Positions 24,649 through 36,941 of a DNA stretch of 64,000 nucleotides are shown here, piece after piece. Position numbers and translations under genes: made by a program. Numbering within the stretch: the first letter of the stretch is position 1; every line of letters begins with the position of its first letter. The stretch comes from Carallia brachiata (lineage: Eukaryota; Streptophyta; Magnoliopsida; Malpighiales; Rhizophoraceae): contig JADCRB010000053.1 in the NCBI GenBank assembly GCA_021464245.1, forward strand, positions 2,423,057 through 2,487,056. Reading direction: 5' to 3'. The notes beneath the pieces are model-generated. The model searched no databases. It saw only the letters and a list, made by a program, of their open reading frames with translations, and was not told the DNA's origin.

Positions 24649-27600
24649 TATAAAGATGATTCGCACAAGAATTTCGGTTTCGGTTTCGATATAGATTGTT
24701 GAATGGTTAAATTTAAAAAAAAAATAAATTGTTAAATAATATTAAATAAAATTATATTATTATTGTAATACTATTTAAGTAAATCTAGGCAGTGATACTC
24801 TTTTATATTTATCTTGTGATGTGTGGCTCTGCTTTTTTTTTTTGTTTGAGCTTTCAATGTTGTTTCTCTTCATTCCTTTCATTGCCTTGGTCAAGCCCCC
24901 ACTTTCTTCCATACTCCTTTGCTATTTCCACGCCACCCTCTCTGCTCCCCCCCACAAGTCTATGTAATCATTGTGTCTTGGAACACACTCCAACTCTACT
25001 CATTCTCTCTTTCTAGGCTGCTCTCGTCCTTATGGTTCTTTGGTTTCAGTTACATGTGAATTCAATTTTCATGGCTCTTATGGGACCTTTTTTTCCTTGT
25101 TGGGTACATCTTTTACGTATCCTCTTTGGAAGCCCATGTAGTGTTATGAGCAAATTAACTCAAAATTTTGTGTGTTAAACTCACAATTTTCGTTCGTATT
25201 CCTTTTAATACATTCTTATGTTTTAAGTGTGAGCTAGTCATACTAACAGCATATAGTTAGTATATTAGGATGAATTTGTCATATAAGGGTTAAAGAGAAG
25301 CCCAAGGGATAGAATCACAAAGAAAATCTCATAATTAACTATACAATGAAATTATAACTTTTATATACAATCATCTTAACTAAAATGTCTGCAATATAGT
25401 TGAAAGTTCTACGATGTAGGTTTAATTCATATTCTATTGATGAACTAAATTGCTCCAAGTCTGATTCGTCACATGAAAATCCGATATTTACTAGTTATAT
25501 GTAGAAAGTTGTCAATGTCTGATCATTTCCTAATTTTATAATTTTTTAAAAATTTACTTGCTTTGAACTATCAAAACTAGTTATTTGGCACATAAGTTGC
25601 GGGTTTCAGCACACCACTTTAGTTTGTTGATAAAGTGGTCTAATTTTATAACAGAGAATTTTCCCCTATAATAAATTATTATTTCTGTTTCTGTCATGCG
25701 TGCCATGAATTCATGTGCCTTTGCTAAAAGGAAGTCCTCAAAAAACTAAGTTTTTTTTTTTGTTTTTTGTTCTAGAGGAGATAGAGGAAAGACATCTAAT
25801 TTTTTATCCTAATTTTTACATTAAAAAAATTTAAAAAGGACAATCAAGTAAAAGGCTAACTACAAATTATATATATTTTTTCAGCAGTTTTCTTTTTTTT
25901 CTTTTTGACCAGTAAATACAAATGATATTTAGAGGATGTTTAAGTACCATTGAACATGCCGCCCTCTTCCAATGTGTCCTTTGATTTTTTTCCTTAGATG
26001 GGCAGTGCTCTTTCTATTGAGTTACTATTTTGTAAAGCAAAGGACCTTATTATTAGTTAGCAAGGTTTTAAATTACAATTTCATTCTCAAGTATAATATT
26101 AATGATGTTGCATTGACATTAATCATAGTTCCGTTAGCCATCTAATATAATTTACTATATCACTTGCATTTGACGATTTAAACCCTAGCTTATTACAGGA
26201 AGGTTTTTATCATGGACCCAACTATGTAAGCATACTGTTTTTATAAACACAGTAGAAACAGTGTAGTTTATACCGCTTGAGATAGTATTTCATAAATCTC
26301 ACGTGAAAGTTTACTCTATTGTTATGCAACTCTATCATGTGGTCTAAAATGGTATCCATATGGCATTAATGCTATCTCATGTGGTGTAAAGTATACTGTC
26401 CAATCCGTTGTGCCCACCAAATGATGTATCTACCTAGTATTCTCCTTTTAATATACATATATACTTATCATTATGAACAGTAAGTGGTCACATACGCATG
26501 GCGGGTTTGGTCCCCATTCTGTATAGACTTTTCATCTTTCGCAAAAACCTTTCTCTTTTTCTTGTTTTGTTTTTCGCAAAATCTTATGTTTTGGCATTTT
26601 TTTTAAGTAGTTTATTCAAACACTTGATGATGATAGCTGCAGCACCCCACTAAGTAACATAACCCAAGAGGAGAAGGACCCTTCCCCTCCCTCTCTGTGT
26701 GGTGTTTTATGATGACATCAATCCCACCCTGTCATGACGTTTGTTCCTTAAGCCATTGGTGTTGCTCATTGCCCTTCTTTGCCTCCTTGCTGGTTTAGTG
26801 GCGTAGAGAAGAAACTTTAGGGCTTCTTGGCATATATGTGATGATGGGTGGTAGTGTTTGCACTTTGAATTCATTCACCCACTTAATTGGTTTCCAATAT
26901 CCAGAGATCCATTCATCACAGCTTTTTTTTTTTTTTTTTTTTTAAATAAGGTTCAAAACTCATATTCCATGGGGAGGAGAGTTTGGAAGAGGTGGGATGG
27001 AACCTTCAACCTCTTCCCTAGCATAATACCAGTAAATTAGCTGCTCTAAATAGTCAGTTTCATTGCAACATTTCTTGATCAACATATATACCAAAATTAC
27101 CAACCAAACTTAATTAAGACTTTAATTGACAATTTTTTTTTTTTGAAATGCAATATTCATTCATAAGAACGAAAAGCCAGCCATCGAGGTGATGTGGCCT
27201 TTAATTTGGTTAATTTAATGGGAACTTAAAATAAAATAAGCTCTTCTTCTTAATTTCTTATAAATGAAGCTATTTGGAAGTGTTTTTCGTACATAAAACA
27301 TGCGTCCAATTACTCTTTCCAAGAGAAAATCTTAATAATGTTTGAAATTTTAATTAAATTCATGGCTTTTGATGGTCAGGAGATATTAATAGAAAGGTTC
27401 AATCCTTTAACATAGCAATTAATCTATGGAGTAAAAGTATCATAAATATGCTCTAAATGCTATGAAATATTTATCATACAATTCTTCAAATTTCTTTATG
27501 CTCAAATGATTTTGGTCGTCAGATAAATGACTGAATTGGTGAACAAAATTTACATAAAATTTTTCCTTCAGGCCTACCGCATACGAACCTAAAAATTTTA

Positions 27601-28708
27601 ACCCACTTAATTTAATTTCATAGTCAATTCATCCTTCGTACGGACCTAAGTTTGTCCTTATCAGCAGTCCATTGAGCTTTGAATTATACAAATATAGTGC
27701 TATTCTTTCCTATCTCATGTATTCTAATCTTCAAGTTGCAATATGTTAAGATGAGGATATGTTGATTTTCTCTTTCTAGGTACCGACAGATAAATGTAAC
27801 AGATCTTATTGTCGTCCACCATCTAAATTGGAAATTAATGTAAAGCCAGCTCTTGATTAAATAGGTTTTTGGTGTTATTTCATGAAACAACAAAATTGAA
27901 ACCCACCAATAATCAGACTGGCAAAGTAGGGGTAGGATCAAGGACTTGCCTGTCAAAGGGATTCAAGTTTGTGCTTCACACAGCAACTCTCAAACAGAGT
28001 CATTCCCTAGTACTTCATAAGCTTGAGCCTTACAAGGATGAAAAGAGTCAAATGTGAGATCAATGATCTAACAAGACAGAAAAAAAAAAAGCATAGAAAT
28101 CCACAAGTGTTTTTTGCAAAGGAAAAAATAAGGAGGTCATAAAAAATAGTGATAAAGTAACCATAGACAACAGAAAGTTTATTTAGCAAAAAAAAAAAAA
28201 TTTAAATCAAGGCTTAATATAATATTAAGTAAATTTAAGGTCACACTAAATATGTTTAGAGTATAATTTTGAGAAAAAATCAATTTTAAATAAAGTGCGA
28301 ATACACGAACATCGAGAAAGTCACAAAGTAATCATCAGACAGAAATGTTCAGCCAAACAATTATTATTTATAATTAAAAATTGATAAAACTATTAGTGCC
28401 GTACTATTTTTTTATCGATTCTTTATTGTAAATAATAATCATTTAATTACACAATTTTATCAGATAATTGTATTGTGGCTACCTACGTCTATTTTTCATG
28501 CATCTGTCTATATTTTCTGCTATTTTTAAAACACTAAACTTATTCTTATAACTATTCTATAATTATTTTTAAAGTGCTCCTAGTGGGACTCTTTTGGGAA
28601 ATATATTTGCGCGGCATTCGCCTGACCAAAGTTCGATTTCCGCAAGTCCATCATGCAACTAAAAAGGTTTGTATTGCTTGGTAAAGCAATCTACCTCTCA
28701 TCACAAGC

Positions 28709-28758
28709 AATATCGAAATTGTTGGTTAATGTCAATATTGAAATTGTTGGTTAATGTC
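28709..28758. repeat. 25-bp tandem duplication
   Basis: The unit ends GAAATTGTTGGTTAATGTC; the two copies differ at one base (AATATCG versus AATATTG). Confidence 0.9.
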
Positions 28759-31478
28759 AGAAACATATTAATGTCGATCAAGAAGCAAAGTTGTGTTCAT
28801 TCTTGCTTTTCCATGCCACTTTGTACATGCTTGCCAATGAAGCGGTTTATGGGTGGCAGAATTATCGTACATTCAAAAGTTTAATTTCCAAAGATGTATT
28901 CCTCGTTGATCTCCAATTTTAGGGCGGAGATTGAACTGATCACAAGAGGGAGGGAGACCCCACTAGGAACGAACTCTAAAATTTACGGGTAAGCTTGGCC
29001 CAAGGAAGGGAGAGAGTTATAGACCTGCAAGACAGGAAAGCTTAAGAGTACTAGGTGGATGGTTTGGTATTAGCACTTTGATGACTAAGGCAATACAAAA
29101 ACTAAGGATATAGAGTGAGGCAATAAATGTGTCATTAATGCGTACCTGGAGACTGTACCTCATATAAAAATTTATAATAAGTGCATATATAAACGTCACC
29201 ATACCTTATTTTTATTTTCAATGTGGTTTTCTAAACAATGCCTGAGTATTGAGATTTCTCCTAACACTTGTCATTATTAAAATAATATATTATTTAGTTT
29301 TAACTTATTTGTATTAGAATCATTTTTAGAGTTGAATGTCTCGAATTCGAATCTTATTTAAAATTAATTAACACAAAAAAAATATAGTTGCTACCAACAT
29401 TTATGGCACTGATTATCTGCACATCAGACAACTTTTGGGAACCATTTTCTAATAAGTTTCAAAAACACAGGAATATATGTTTTCTTTTTCAGCAACAACG
29501 TGCTATCATGCATGTACTAGATTTATACTCATAATGATCCGAGATGCATGTGGTCCACAAATGGAAGTTGCAACAAGAACCAATTTCTCGCATATCTTTT
29601 GAATTGATTGAATTATATACTAACCAAGGCATGCAGGACACAATTGGTTCGGGATTTTAAGTTGCAAACATTGCGATAATGGTTCTTGCTAAATATCATG
29701 ATTATTAGATACACTTGCATCCTAAGAATAAACATGTGCAACCAATAGTTATAATACCTCAGTGTGTGACATGCATCTGAAACTTGTCCATATTGTCCAT
29801 GTAACTTTTCCGAATCGCAATTAACTGTAACTAACTTACCCCGTTACCTGTAATTTAAAACTTTGAGTTTAATATTAATATGTACCATCATTTCCCCAAT
29901 GTAATACAAACTACATACTCTCAACCATTAATTATATTCTACATTTTTTTTTAGTTTTAGTAGAAATGATCAAGTATCACGAGAAAGGGAATTGATGAAG
30001 GAAAAAACTGAATATCAAACTCTAGATCTCTGTATTACAAATTTTGACTGTCAACTATCCCATCTAAAACAGGCTCTCAATTTTGGTTTGCTTTGCTAAG
30101 GAGGGGTCATTGTCCCTTGGTAAAAAGTTTTAAAACTGTCCCCGTATAAGCTGCAACGCATCTTTCTTTTCCCTTCCACGGAAAAGGCGAAAACACCATT
30201 TCGTGATACCTTATGGAACTGGCCAACTTAAGGGGCTATTAGTCCTTTTATCATCCGAAAAAGCGTTGAAGGTTCCCTATGTAGTAGAGATGCAAAAGTA
30301 GAGACTTGCATGTAAGTGTATGTCTGTAACTATTGTGTGTAGACTGCTCCAAAAGTATAAGTCAGAGTAATGAGAATAGGAGACACAAAGAAGTGACTAA
30401 AAGCCTGCTTTGCTTGCCTCAAAATTTCAGGTTGCAGTTTTGCCAGTCCAGCTTTTGAATAAAGCAAAGGAGTTTATCCATGAACATTCCAAAGCAACCA
30501 ACCCACTTCGCCAGCCCAAAAACTAGAAAAAGGAAGAAGAATAGTAACAAGGATGGAAGGAAATCGGAATCAAAAATAATTCTGTATGTTTTTTTTTTTT
30601 TTTTTGTGTAACATTGGAATGGACAGAATCTTAATTTTTTAATAACTGTGTAACTAATCCAGTAACTTCAGAAATTGTGGCAGAACCAACTTGTTCAATA
30701 AAAAATCATTTTGTAAGTTGCATCCTTGTTCATACTGGCGAATCAAGCCAATTGAAAAATATAAAGGGCATAATATCGCATAGTGTGAGGTCTTAGAAAG
30801 TATCAGTTACATCCGGTTCATCAGTTCGACCTAATGGTCGAATAGTCTGGGTTAATTTGAGTTGAACTATTTTTTTCCATTCGATATGTTCCTAATCTTT
30901 TAACTAAACTAGAGCTAGATCCACGTAACAATCCAACCATCAGTCCGATACAATTTTTAAAACTATCTGTAAAACTATCAATCACAATTTAGTTAAAAAT
31001 TATCTTAATCCTTAATACTATCATCGGTTGTGAAGAAGTCTCACTCAGACTCATCAGTATTCGGATTGTGAGTATATCTCATTAAAGTAATTGAATGAGT
31101 TACTCAAAACGAGGTTTTTCCGATTTCGACTTACAGATTGAATAACTGACATACTTTGAATCTCTTTTTTTTTGTTTTTTGCGCTAAAAAATTATCATGA
31201 GGGAACAAGTGTTTTTCATTGTCTGGTTTGGAGTAAAAGGGGATGGTCCGCCCCTTGGTCAAAAAGTTACCCCCATATTTCCAACTGTAAAAACTAGAGC
31301 ACCTCTAAACTCTAAAGTGGGACAGTGAGCTTGTGCGTTTCATTAAAATCTCCACCTCCAGACTTCTCTTTCTTTTACAAGTACACATATATGCGCTCCA
31401 AATTATTTTTTTCAAGCCGAAAGCGAGTCCCACTAGGCCTGCCTCTAAGATATCATATTGAGAATAAAATATGAAGTG

Positions 31479-31525
<47 letters not shown>
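31479..31525. repeat. (AT)n microsatellite
   Basis: Uninterrupted AT dinucleotides over about 45 bases; likely polymorphic. Confidence 0.9.
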
Positions 31526-31527
<2 letters not shown>

Positions 31528-33430
31528 TTATGAGTATTCACAATATCTCTCTTATCAATTTAAATTTTCTAAATTTGATGGTTTTTTGAGATCGTATCAA
31601 AATCTTAAGATCAAGTAGTTATGAGTTGAAGTCTATTGTTCTCGATCTTTTAAACAATTGCAATTTCAACGCAACGTCTGGCGTACCTTACTTTGTCCAT
31701 GCTTTAAGATATCTAATGAATTTGCAAAAAGAAAAAACATTCTAAAGTTTCAACATTCTAAAGAAAGTGTTGGATTCCGACCCAAAAAAAAAAAAAAGTG
31801 TTGAATTTAAAATTCGTTAACACTGTCGTCGGACTTAAAAAGATATAATAAGAACTCCTAATCTCGGCTCACAAATATGATAACTTACATAGAGATGAAT
31901 TTTTTTCATGGTTCATATATATATATATAATTCATTTACACGAATCATTTAATGGATTGATTTGAATAATTTTTGTCTAAGACGGATTTTTAATTAAATT
32001 CCAAGATAAACATGCTTATGCATGAGCAACATGATTAAGATAAATTAAACGTTGAAGAGAAATAAAGGAATGTGGTTGAGGCGGCGAAAGGGTTCCATTA
32101 GGCTTTACTTAATTATATATTGACCACCCAATGATGGCTCAAGAGAATGCTTTGTGACTAAAAATAACATGCTCACATCATTTGCAAGTTGCTCCGACGG
32201 ACAATAAATTAATGCAGCAAGTGATGGTATAATTATCATGCCATTTCAAATTGCACAATTTTTTTAGTCAGAATTTGAACTCTATTTGTTGAAACTAAGA
32301 GTCCAGTCGATTAAAAGCCGAAACAACATTTTTTGTTTTGTTTTTTTTTTTTTTTTGTTGTTGGGGGTTAAACAAAATGTTCGAATGAAGAAAATTACTT
32401 CATAAATATTTGCGCTAACTAACTAAAATAATTGAAGTGATTAAAATTAATAACTTATAACTGAAAGGTTGAAGTTTAAATCTTAAATTCCTCTCTCATC
32501 CTTCTTTTTTCCCTAACCGTTGACTTCTAATTCGAAAGATTAAAAAAAATGGAATCGTAGATTTTTGTGGGCCTATTCTGTTCATTTTTATAAGGGTTGG
32601 GAACACGTACTCACGGGCCCAAACTATATGGGCTATGAAAATGGTTCATATCTTAAGGGTTGGGTGTGTATATTAGCTTAACCCAAGCAACAAGCAAGGG
32701 CAATAGCCCATTTCTTTGTAAATCCAGTGCATTGGACACCAAAAAATACATTCATAACGAAGAACTAGGTGATTATCAAAATCGATAACAACAACTTGAA
32801 TTAGACGGACTAGATGAATTTCTTATCGTCATTATGTTTTATTGTACACTCGGAGATTATTCAAAAAATCATGACATTAGCGAGTTCATCTATACTTATA
32901 AGCAGTTGGAAAAAAAAATATATGTATATAGATATAAGCAGTTGGATAGCCTTAATGATTTCAACCTTTTAGCTATTTATCAAAAGGTATAATATTAATC
33001 ATTATTATGAGCTCTAATACGTGTCTTAATTTTAAGAGGACACGCGGAATGCACCAAGTCTATCCAATATATCTAACTGCTCATCTATTTTTTTTTTAAT
33101 TCAATCATTTAATGACTCATGTCATTGTATGTCTATGTATTCAATAAGATTGAGCCACCTAAAATTTCTGTTTATTGTATGCATTATCAGACTATCAACC
33201 AACGACTAATTGGCAATCATTTGTAAAAGAATGTACCAATCACATACAATGCATTTGGATGCAAATTTAGCTTATCCATACTTTTTTTTTTTTTTGTTTG
33301 GTTTCAAGCCAAAGGCAAAAAATTGAACGTCTAAATCAATAAAAAAAAATCAATGTTTATTAAAGCTTATTTACTTTAACCTTTAAGGCTTCTAATTCAA
33401 TTTCCTCAAGTCAAGACGTGTTTTTTTTTT

Positions 33431-33788
33431 AATTAATATATAAAAATATCACTAATTTTATTTAAAGTAACAAATCTAATATTAATTTTAAAAAGTAACA
33501 AATCTAACACTAACTTTATTAAAATAAAAAAATTTAGTACATAATAATTTTATATAGATAAAATCTGTTAATTTTAATGATAGATTTATAAAAAATATAT
33601 CTATTTTGATAGTATGATAATCATATAAATTAATGTGATATTATTAAAATAAATAAATTTTATTCAAAAAATCTCACAGCATGTTAGATTTGTTATTTTA
33701 AATAAAATTGATATTTGGTTTGTTACTTTTTAAAATTAATATTAAATTTATTTTTAAATAAAATTAATGATATTTTTATATATTAATT
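33431..33788. mobile_element. palindromic AT-rich MITE, about 360 bp
   Basis: The left arm (33431 to about 33535) and right arm (about 33690 to 33788) are inverted copies over roughly 100 bp, sharing AATTAATATATAAAAATATC, ATTTTATTTAAA and AATATTAATTTTAAAAAGTA in the same order on opposite strands. A middle of about 150 bp separates them. Inside each arm the word AGTAACAAATCTAA is repeated. The element is bounded by poly-T on both sides, which hides the target duplication. It is non-coding. Confidence 0.75.
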
Positions 33789-33799
33789 TTTTTTTATTT

Positions 33800-34517
33800 A
33801 ATCCGGAGACGAGACTAATTTTGTCTAGCGGAGGAGACTAGAAAGGCCCAAGAGATGAGAGACAGGCAGGCCCTCTTTGGGTCCAGCCACGAAAAGTTTT
33901 CCTACCCCAATTCTGTCAACGGGTACGCGGCCCCGCCAACTTTTCGTCCATGTTCCAGCTTTAGAGCCAAGTAGCACTCACCACACACCACGGGCATAAA
34001 CGGGCGGATACACATAATAAAAGTGATGTGATTTGGCTCAATAAAAGTTTGTTAGAGTTCATTCAATAATATAAATGAATAATATCTAAATATAATTTTA
34101 AAGCACGTTTGATTGTCGAGTCTAAGTTTCAACTCACAATAATTATGACATTTAATAAGAGTAGTTCTCTTTATTAATAATAAAAAAAAGAATAATTCTC
34201 CTACACTTTGTCTTTTTGTTTCACTATGTTTAAGTTATATTGATTAGAAGATCATACAAAATCTTACATTTATTTTTATAGAGAAATTATTTCTAAAATC
34301 TAAATTTATGAATTTCATATTATAATAGAATAACATTACTGTTTAACTAAATCTTACACTTCAACAACCTATCATGTAAATGGCAGTAAATTTGACAAAC
34401 TACCACCAAATATTGAAGCCAATAAATTGGTAATAGTACTTCTAGTCAAGCAGTTGAAACCTATAGATGAGGCTCCGTTCTTGAAGCTTGAAAGACTCGG
34501 AGTATACATATACTCTA

Positions 34518-34549
<32 letters not shown>

Positions 34550-35680
34550 ATTTATATGTAGCCTGTAATCAATCAGAGCTCCACCATGTATTGAAGGGCA
34601 TCTCAAACAAGCAAGGAAATCACATCAGAAAGCGTTAGCAACAAGCAGTTGGTTAAGAAGCTACAATCCTGAAAACAAGCTGCTCCCACATTGGCTTTTT
34701 CAAAGCCTCAACTAGCAATCTGTCCCAACGCTACCTTTCATTATTAGTAGATCAAACTGGCAACCATGTTGACATAAAAGTGTTTCAAACTAGATGACAT
34801 TTTCCAAACTGGCCGAAAAAAAAAAAAAAAAAGTCATGCATGAAAAATTTGTAATGCGTGTGGAATTGTTTTTAAAATAAAAGGAACATAGAGATTGTCA
34901 TGGGTTCAAATTTTGTCTTCATAGGTAGTAAAATTTTTTGCTTCGGTTTCTTTGTTTGTTGTTTCACAAAGGGAATTGTTATTCCCACTCAAAAATAATT
35001 CTATACACAGACAAATAAGTTGTGTGAGACCCATTTTCCTTTTCTATCTTGTTTATGTGTGTATGGAGCTGTTATGCACCTAAGAATATCAATTTCCTTT
35101 CACAAACTAGAAGTTACCATCCTTACTACCTTTTGGGTAATTTCTAATCCAATCAAAATGATGCTTGACAACTTTTCCAAATCTTAATGAAAGACAATTC
35201 CCATGTCATTACTTTTTCCTGTTTGCTACTTCCTGTCGTTTTACCAAGCCATTTCGCTTTCTCACCAAATCAAATCCCACAAGGGTATGTTACAAAAATT
35301 TATTTATGAACTAACACCTTTATGTTGTTTTATTTATTTAGATTTCCTCAGTAACATTCTTCAAGAAAAAATATTTTTGCATGAAACTTCGGGAAAAGAA
35401 TTTAAAAAGCTTTGATTGAGCTACATAATTCTAAGTTACTCCAAATCCTTTTCAAGGGCCTGATCAAGCTGGCAAAACATTGTGGTTATTGCTTGTCAAT
35501 TGCTTAATTTGGGCCATTATTGTTTTCCACAATATTGCTTTTAACCATGGAAAATGAGGATTGCATATTCCCCATACCTTATTTAGTTACATATTTCAAG
35601 TGAGAATTGCAGCATTAAAGGGTCATGCTAGCAACTTGGAGTTGGCCTAAAAAGAATTCATCGTTGATAAGAAATAAATT
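33800..35680. other. intergenic, no gene seen
   Basis: A (GT)n microsatellite lies at 34521-34549. A short GC-richer block at 33840-34010 has no recognisable coding frame. The open frame at 35203-35415 shows no family resemblance. Confidence 0.5.
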
Positions 35681-35689
35681 GGGCCCATT

Positions 35690-36200
35690 GGACCTTAGAT
35701 CTTAGAGTCTATTCTCACCCCCCCCTTCATATCCACCACTACATAGATCTATCCTAAAATATGCTCATTATATTCTCATGAATCCTAGTGGTTCATACGT
35801 TAGCACCCATTTGCAAACCTTATAAATAAAAAGGCACTTATCCTTCTATAAGAGTTATCTTCTAAACTAGACTACACACACTACTCTATCTGGGCTCTCT
35901 CTCCGTTTAGACTGTGAATATTGACTTTAGCATTGAAGTGCATATGCTGGGGAGACGTACGATCCTTTACAACCATAATTTATTTTGTAAATGTTGTATC
36001 CATCCTCAACCTAATAATTATATTTAAGTTGAGTTTAGTACCCTTCAATGATAATTTTTCTCATCAATTGTCATCAAACGAATTTCCCACATCTTACATA
36101 GTTGCAATTCACTCAAAATTCAGCGGTGGATGTTTGCTGCTGCCCAATTATGCTTCTAGAGACGACTGTAGACACTTAAGCCCACATATGTATGTCTCAT
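35690..36200 (+). mobile_element. Gypsy-like LTR remnant (R/U5 region)
   Basis: A TATA-like word (CTTATAAATAAAAAGGC, about 35819) is followed 100 bases on by CTCTCTCTCCGTTTAG and then ATTGACTTTAGCATTGAAGTG with TGCTGGGGAGAC after it. This matches the usual 3' end of plant Gypsy LTRs (TGACTT-AGC-T-GGAGTG then TGC-GG). The opposite LTR and any polyprotein are absent, so it is a solo or broken LTR. The 93-codon frame at 35921-36202 lies over this sequence and is therefore unlikely to be a gene. The remnant ends some 400 bases upstream of the CLE start codon and may contribute regulatory sequence. Confidence 0.5.
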
Positions 36201-36455
36201 AATATATTATGAATATAAAGCAAGCAAAATCAAACATAATATGAATATATGTTTGAAAATGGTTAAAATTACCCCTTTTTGTTCCTTGATTTCTAAGGAG
36301 CTTTCATTAGGATAGGGTCCACCTTTTCCTATCTTTTTGTCTTTCAACAATAAATAAGAAAATAAAAATGTTGGCGAATCTCACATGAAAATCCAAAAAT
36401 ATAAAACAAAAGAACAATATTAAAGACTCCCGTGTGAATCATCTTCTACCTTCTC

Positions 36456-36463
36456 TATAATAA
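36456..36463 (+). promoter_or_regulatory. putative TATA box of the CLE gene
   Basis: TATAATAA in the context TTCTCTATAATAAC, 144 bases upstream of the start codon. The leader between is CT-rich, as is common for plant genes. Confidence 0.5.
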
Positions 36464-36599
36464 CACATCAAGTTCAAGTTGTGAAAACTTCAAAATTTTC
36501 CTCTCTAGCTAGCTTCTAAAAAAGTTCATCTCTATAGCTCCTCTTCAATTTCATGCTCCATGCTTCCTCTTCTAACCCTTCTTCTCCTACTCTTCCGCC

Positions 36600-36941
36600 A
36601 TGGCCATGAAAATTCATCACACCATACACATTATTCTTAGCCTCTCTCTCCTGTTATTAGGGTTTCATGAGCTGCACATCTTCATGGATTCCATGATCAA
36701 CAAGAAGGAGATCAGCATCATAGGTCATTCTTCGATCTCCGATCGCCCTTTACGTAGCAGAAAAGTTCTTGCTAGTAAGTTTGACTTCACCCCATTTCAA
36801 AAGGACCACCAACAAGGCCATGAAAATGCATCTGCGGTGATGCAAGTGCAAAAGAAACAAGCTTCTGAGATTGAGATTGATCCTCGTTATGGTGTGGAGA
36901 AGCGCCTTGTCCCCACCGGTCCCAACCCTTTGCACCATTGA
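36600..36941 (+). CDS. CLE peptide hormone precursor (CLE9-13-like)
   Basis: An intronless gene of 113 codons. Residues 1 to about 27 are a hydrophobic secretion signal (MAMKIHHTIHIILSLSLLLL). A variable spacer follows, containing KFDFTPFQKD and EIDPRYGVEK. The last 12 residues are RLVPTGPNPLHH with no C-terminal extension: the CLE motif, with Pro4 and Pro7 that are normally hydroxylated (Pro7 also arabinosylated), Gly6 and the HH end. CLE dodecapeptides are cut from the precursor, secreted and sensed by leucine-rich-repeat receptor kinases of the CLV1/BAM type. The RLVP-GPNPLHH form and the FDFTPF and YGVEKR words place it with the Arabidopsis CLE9 to CLE13 group; Thr at position 5 replaces the commoner Ser. 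The ATG is the first in a good context (GCCATGGCC) and is followed at once by the signal peptide. Confidence 0.95.
   Translation: MAMKIHHTIHIILSLSLLLLGFHELHIFMDSMINKKEISIIGHSSISDRPLRSRKVLASKFDFTPFQKDHQQGHENASAVMQVQKKQASEIEIDPRYGVEKRLVPTGPNPLHH

Larger units (their letters stand above)
24650..33420. other. 8.8-kb gene-free stretch
   Basis: I see no supported gene in either strand. Open frames here are short, low in complexity and without family resemblance (for example 27684-27956 minus, 28669-28884 plus). Contents worth noting are a 25-bp tandem duplication at 28709-28758, an (AT)n microsatellite at 31479-31525, a tRNA-B-box-like word GTTCGATTTCC at about 28632, and CGGTTCA-type MITE debris at about 30800-30960. 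A GC-richer, more structured tract at 28900-29200 may be an old LTR but has no clear ends. Confidence 0.5.

Noticed and set aside
24390..24668. 92-codon minus-strand frame with YIYIYI and CVCMYVCM runs
   Set aside because: It is translated microsatellite.
28600..28660. tRNA gene or SINE suggested by a GTTCGATTTCC word
   Set aside because: No cloverleaf can be drawn and no A box stands at the right distance.
35921..36202. 93-codon plus-strand open frame
   Set aside because: It lies over the Gypsy-like LTR leader and has no family resemblance.
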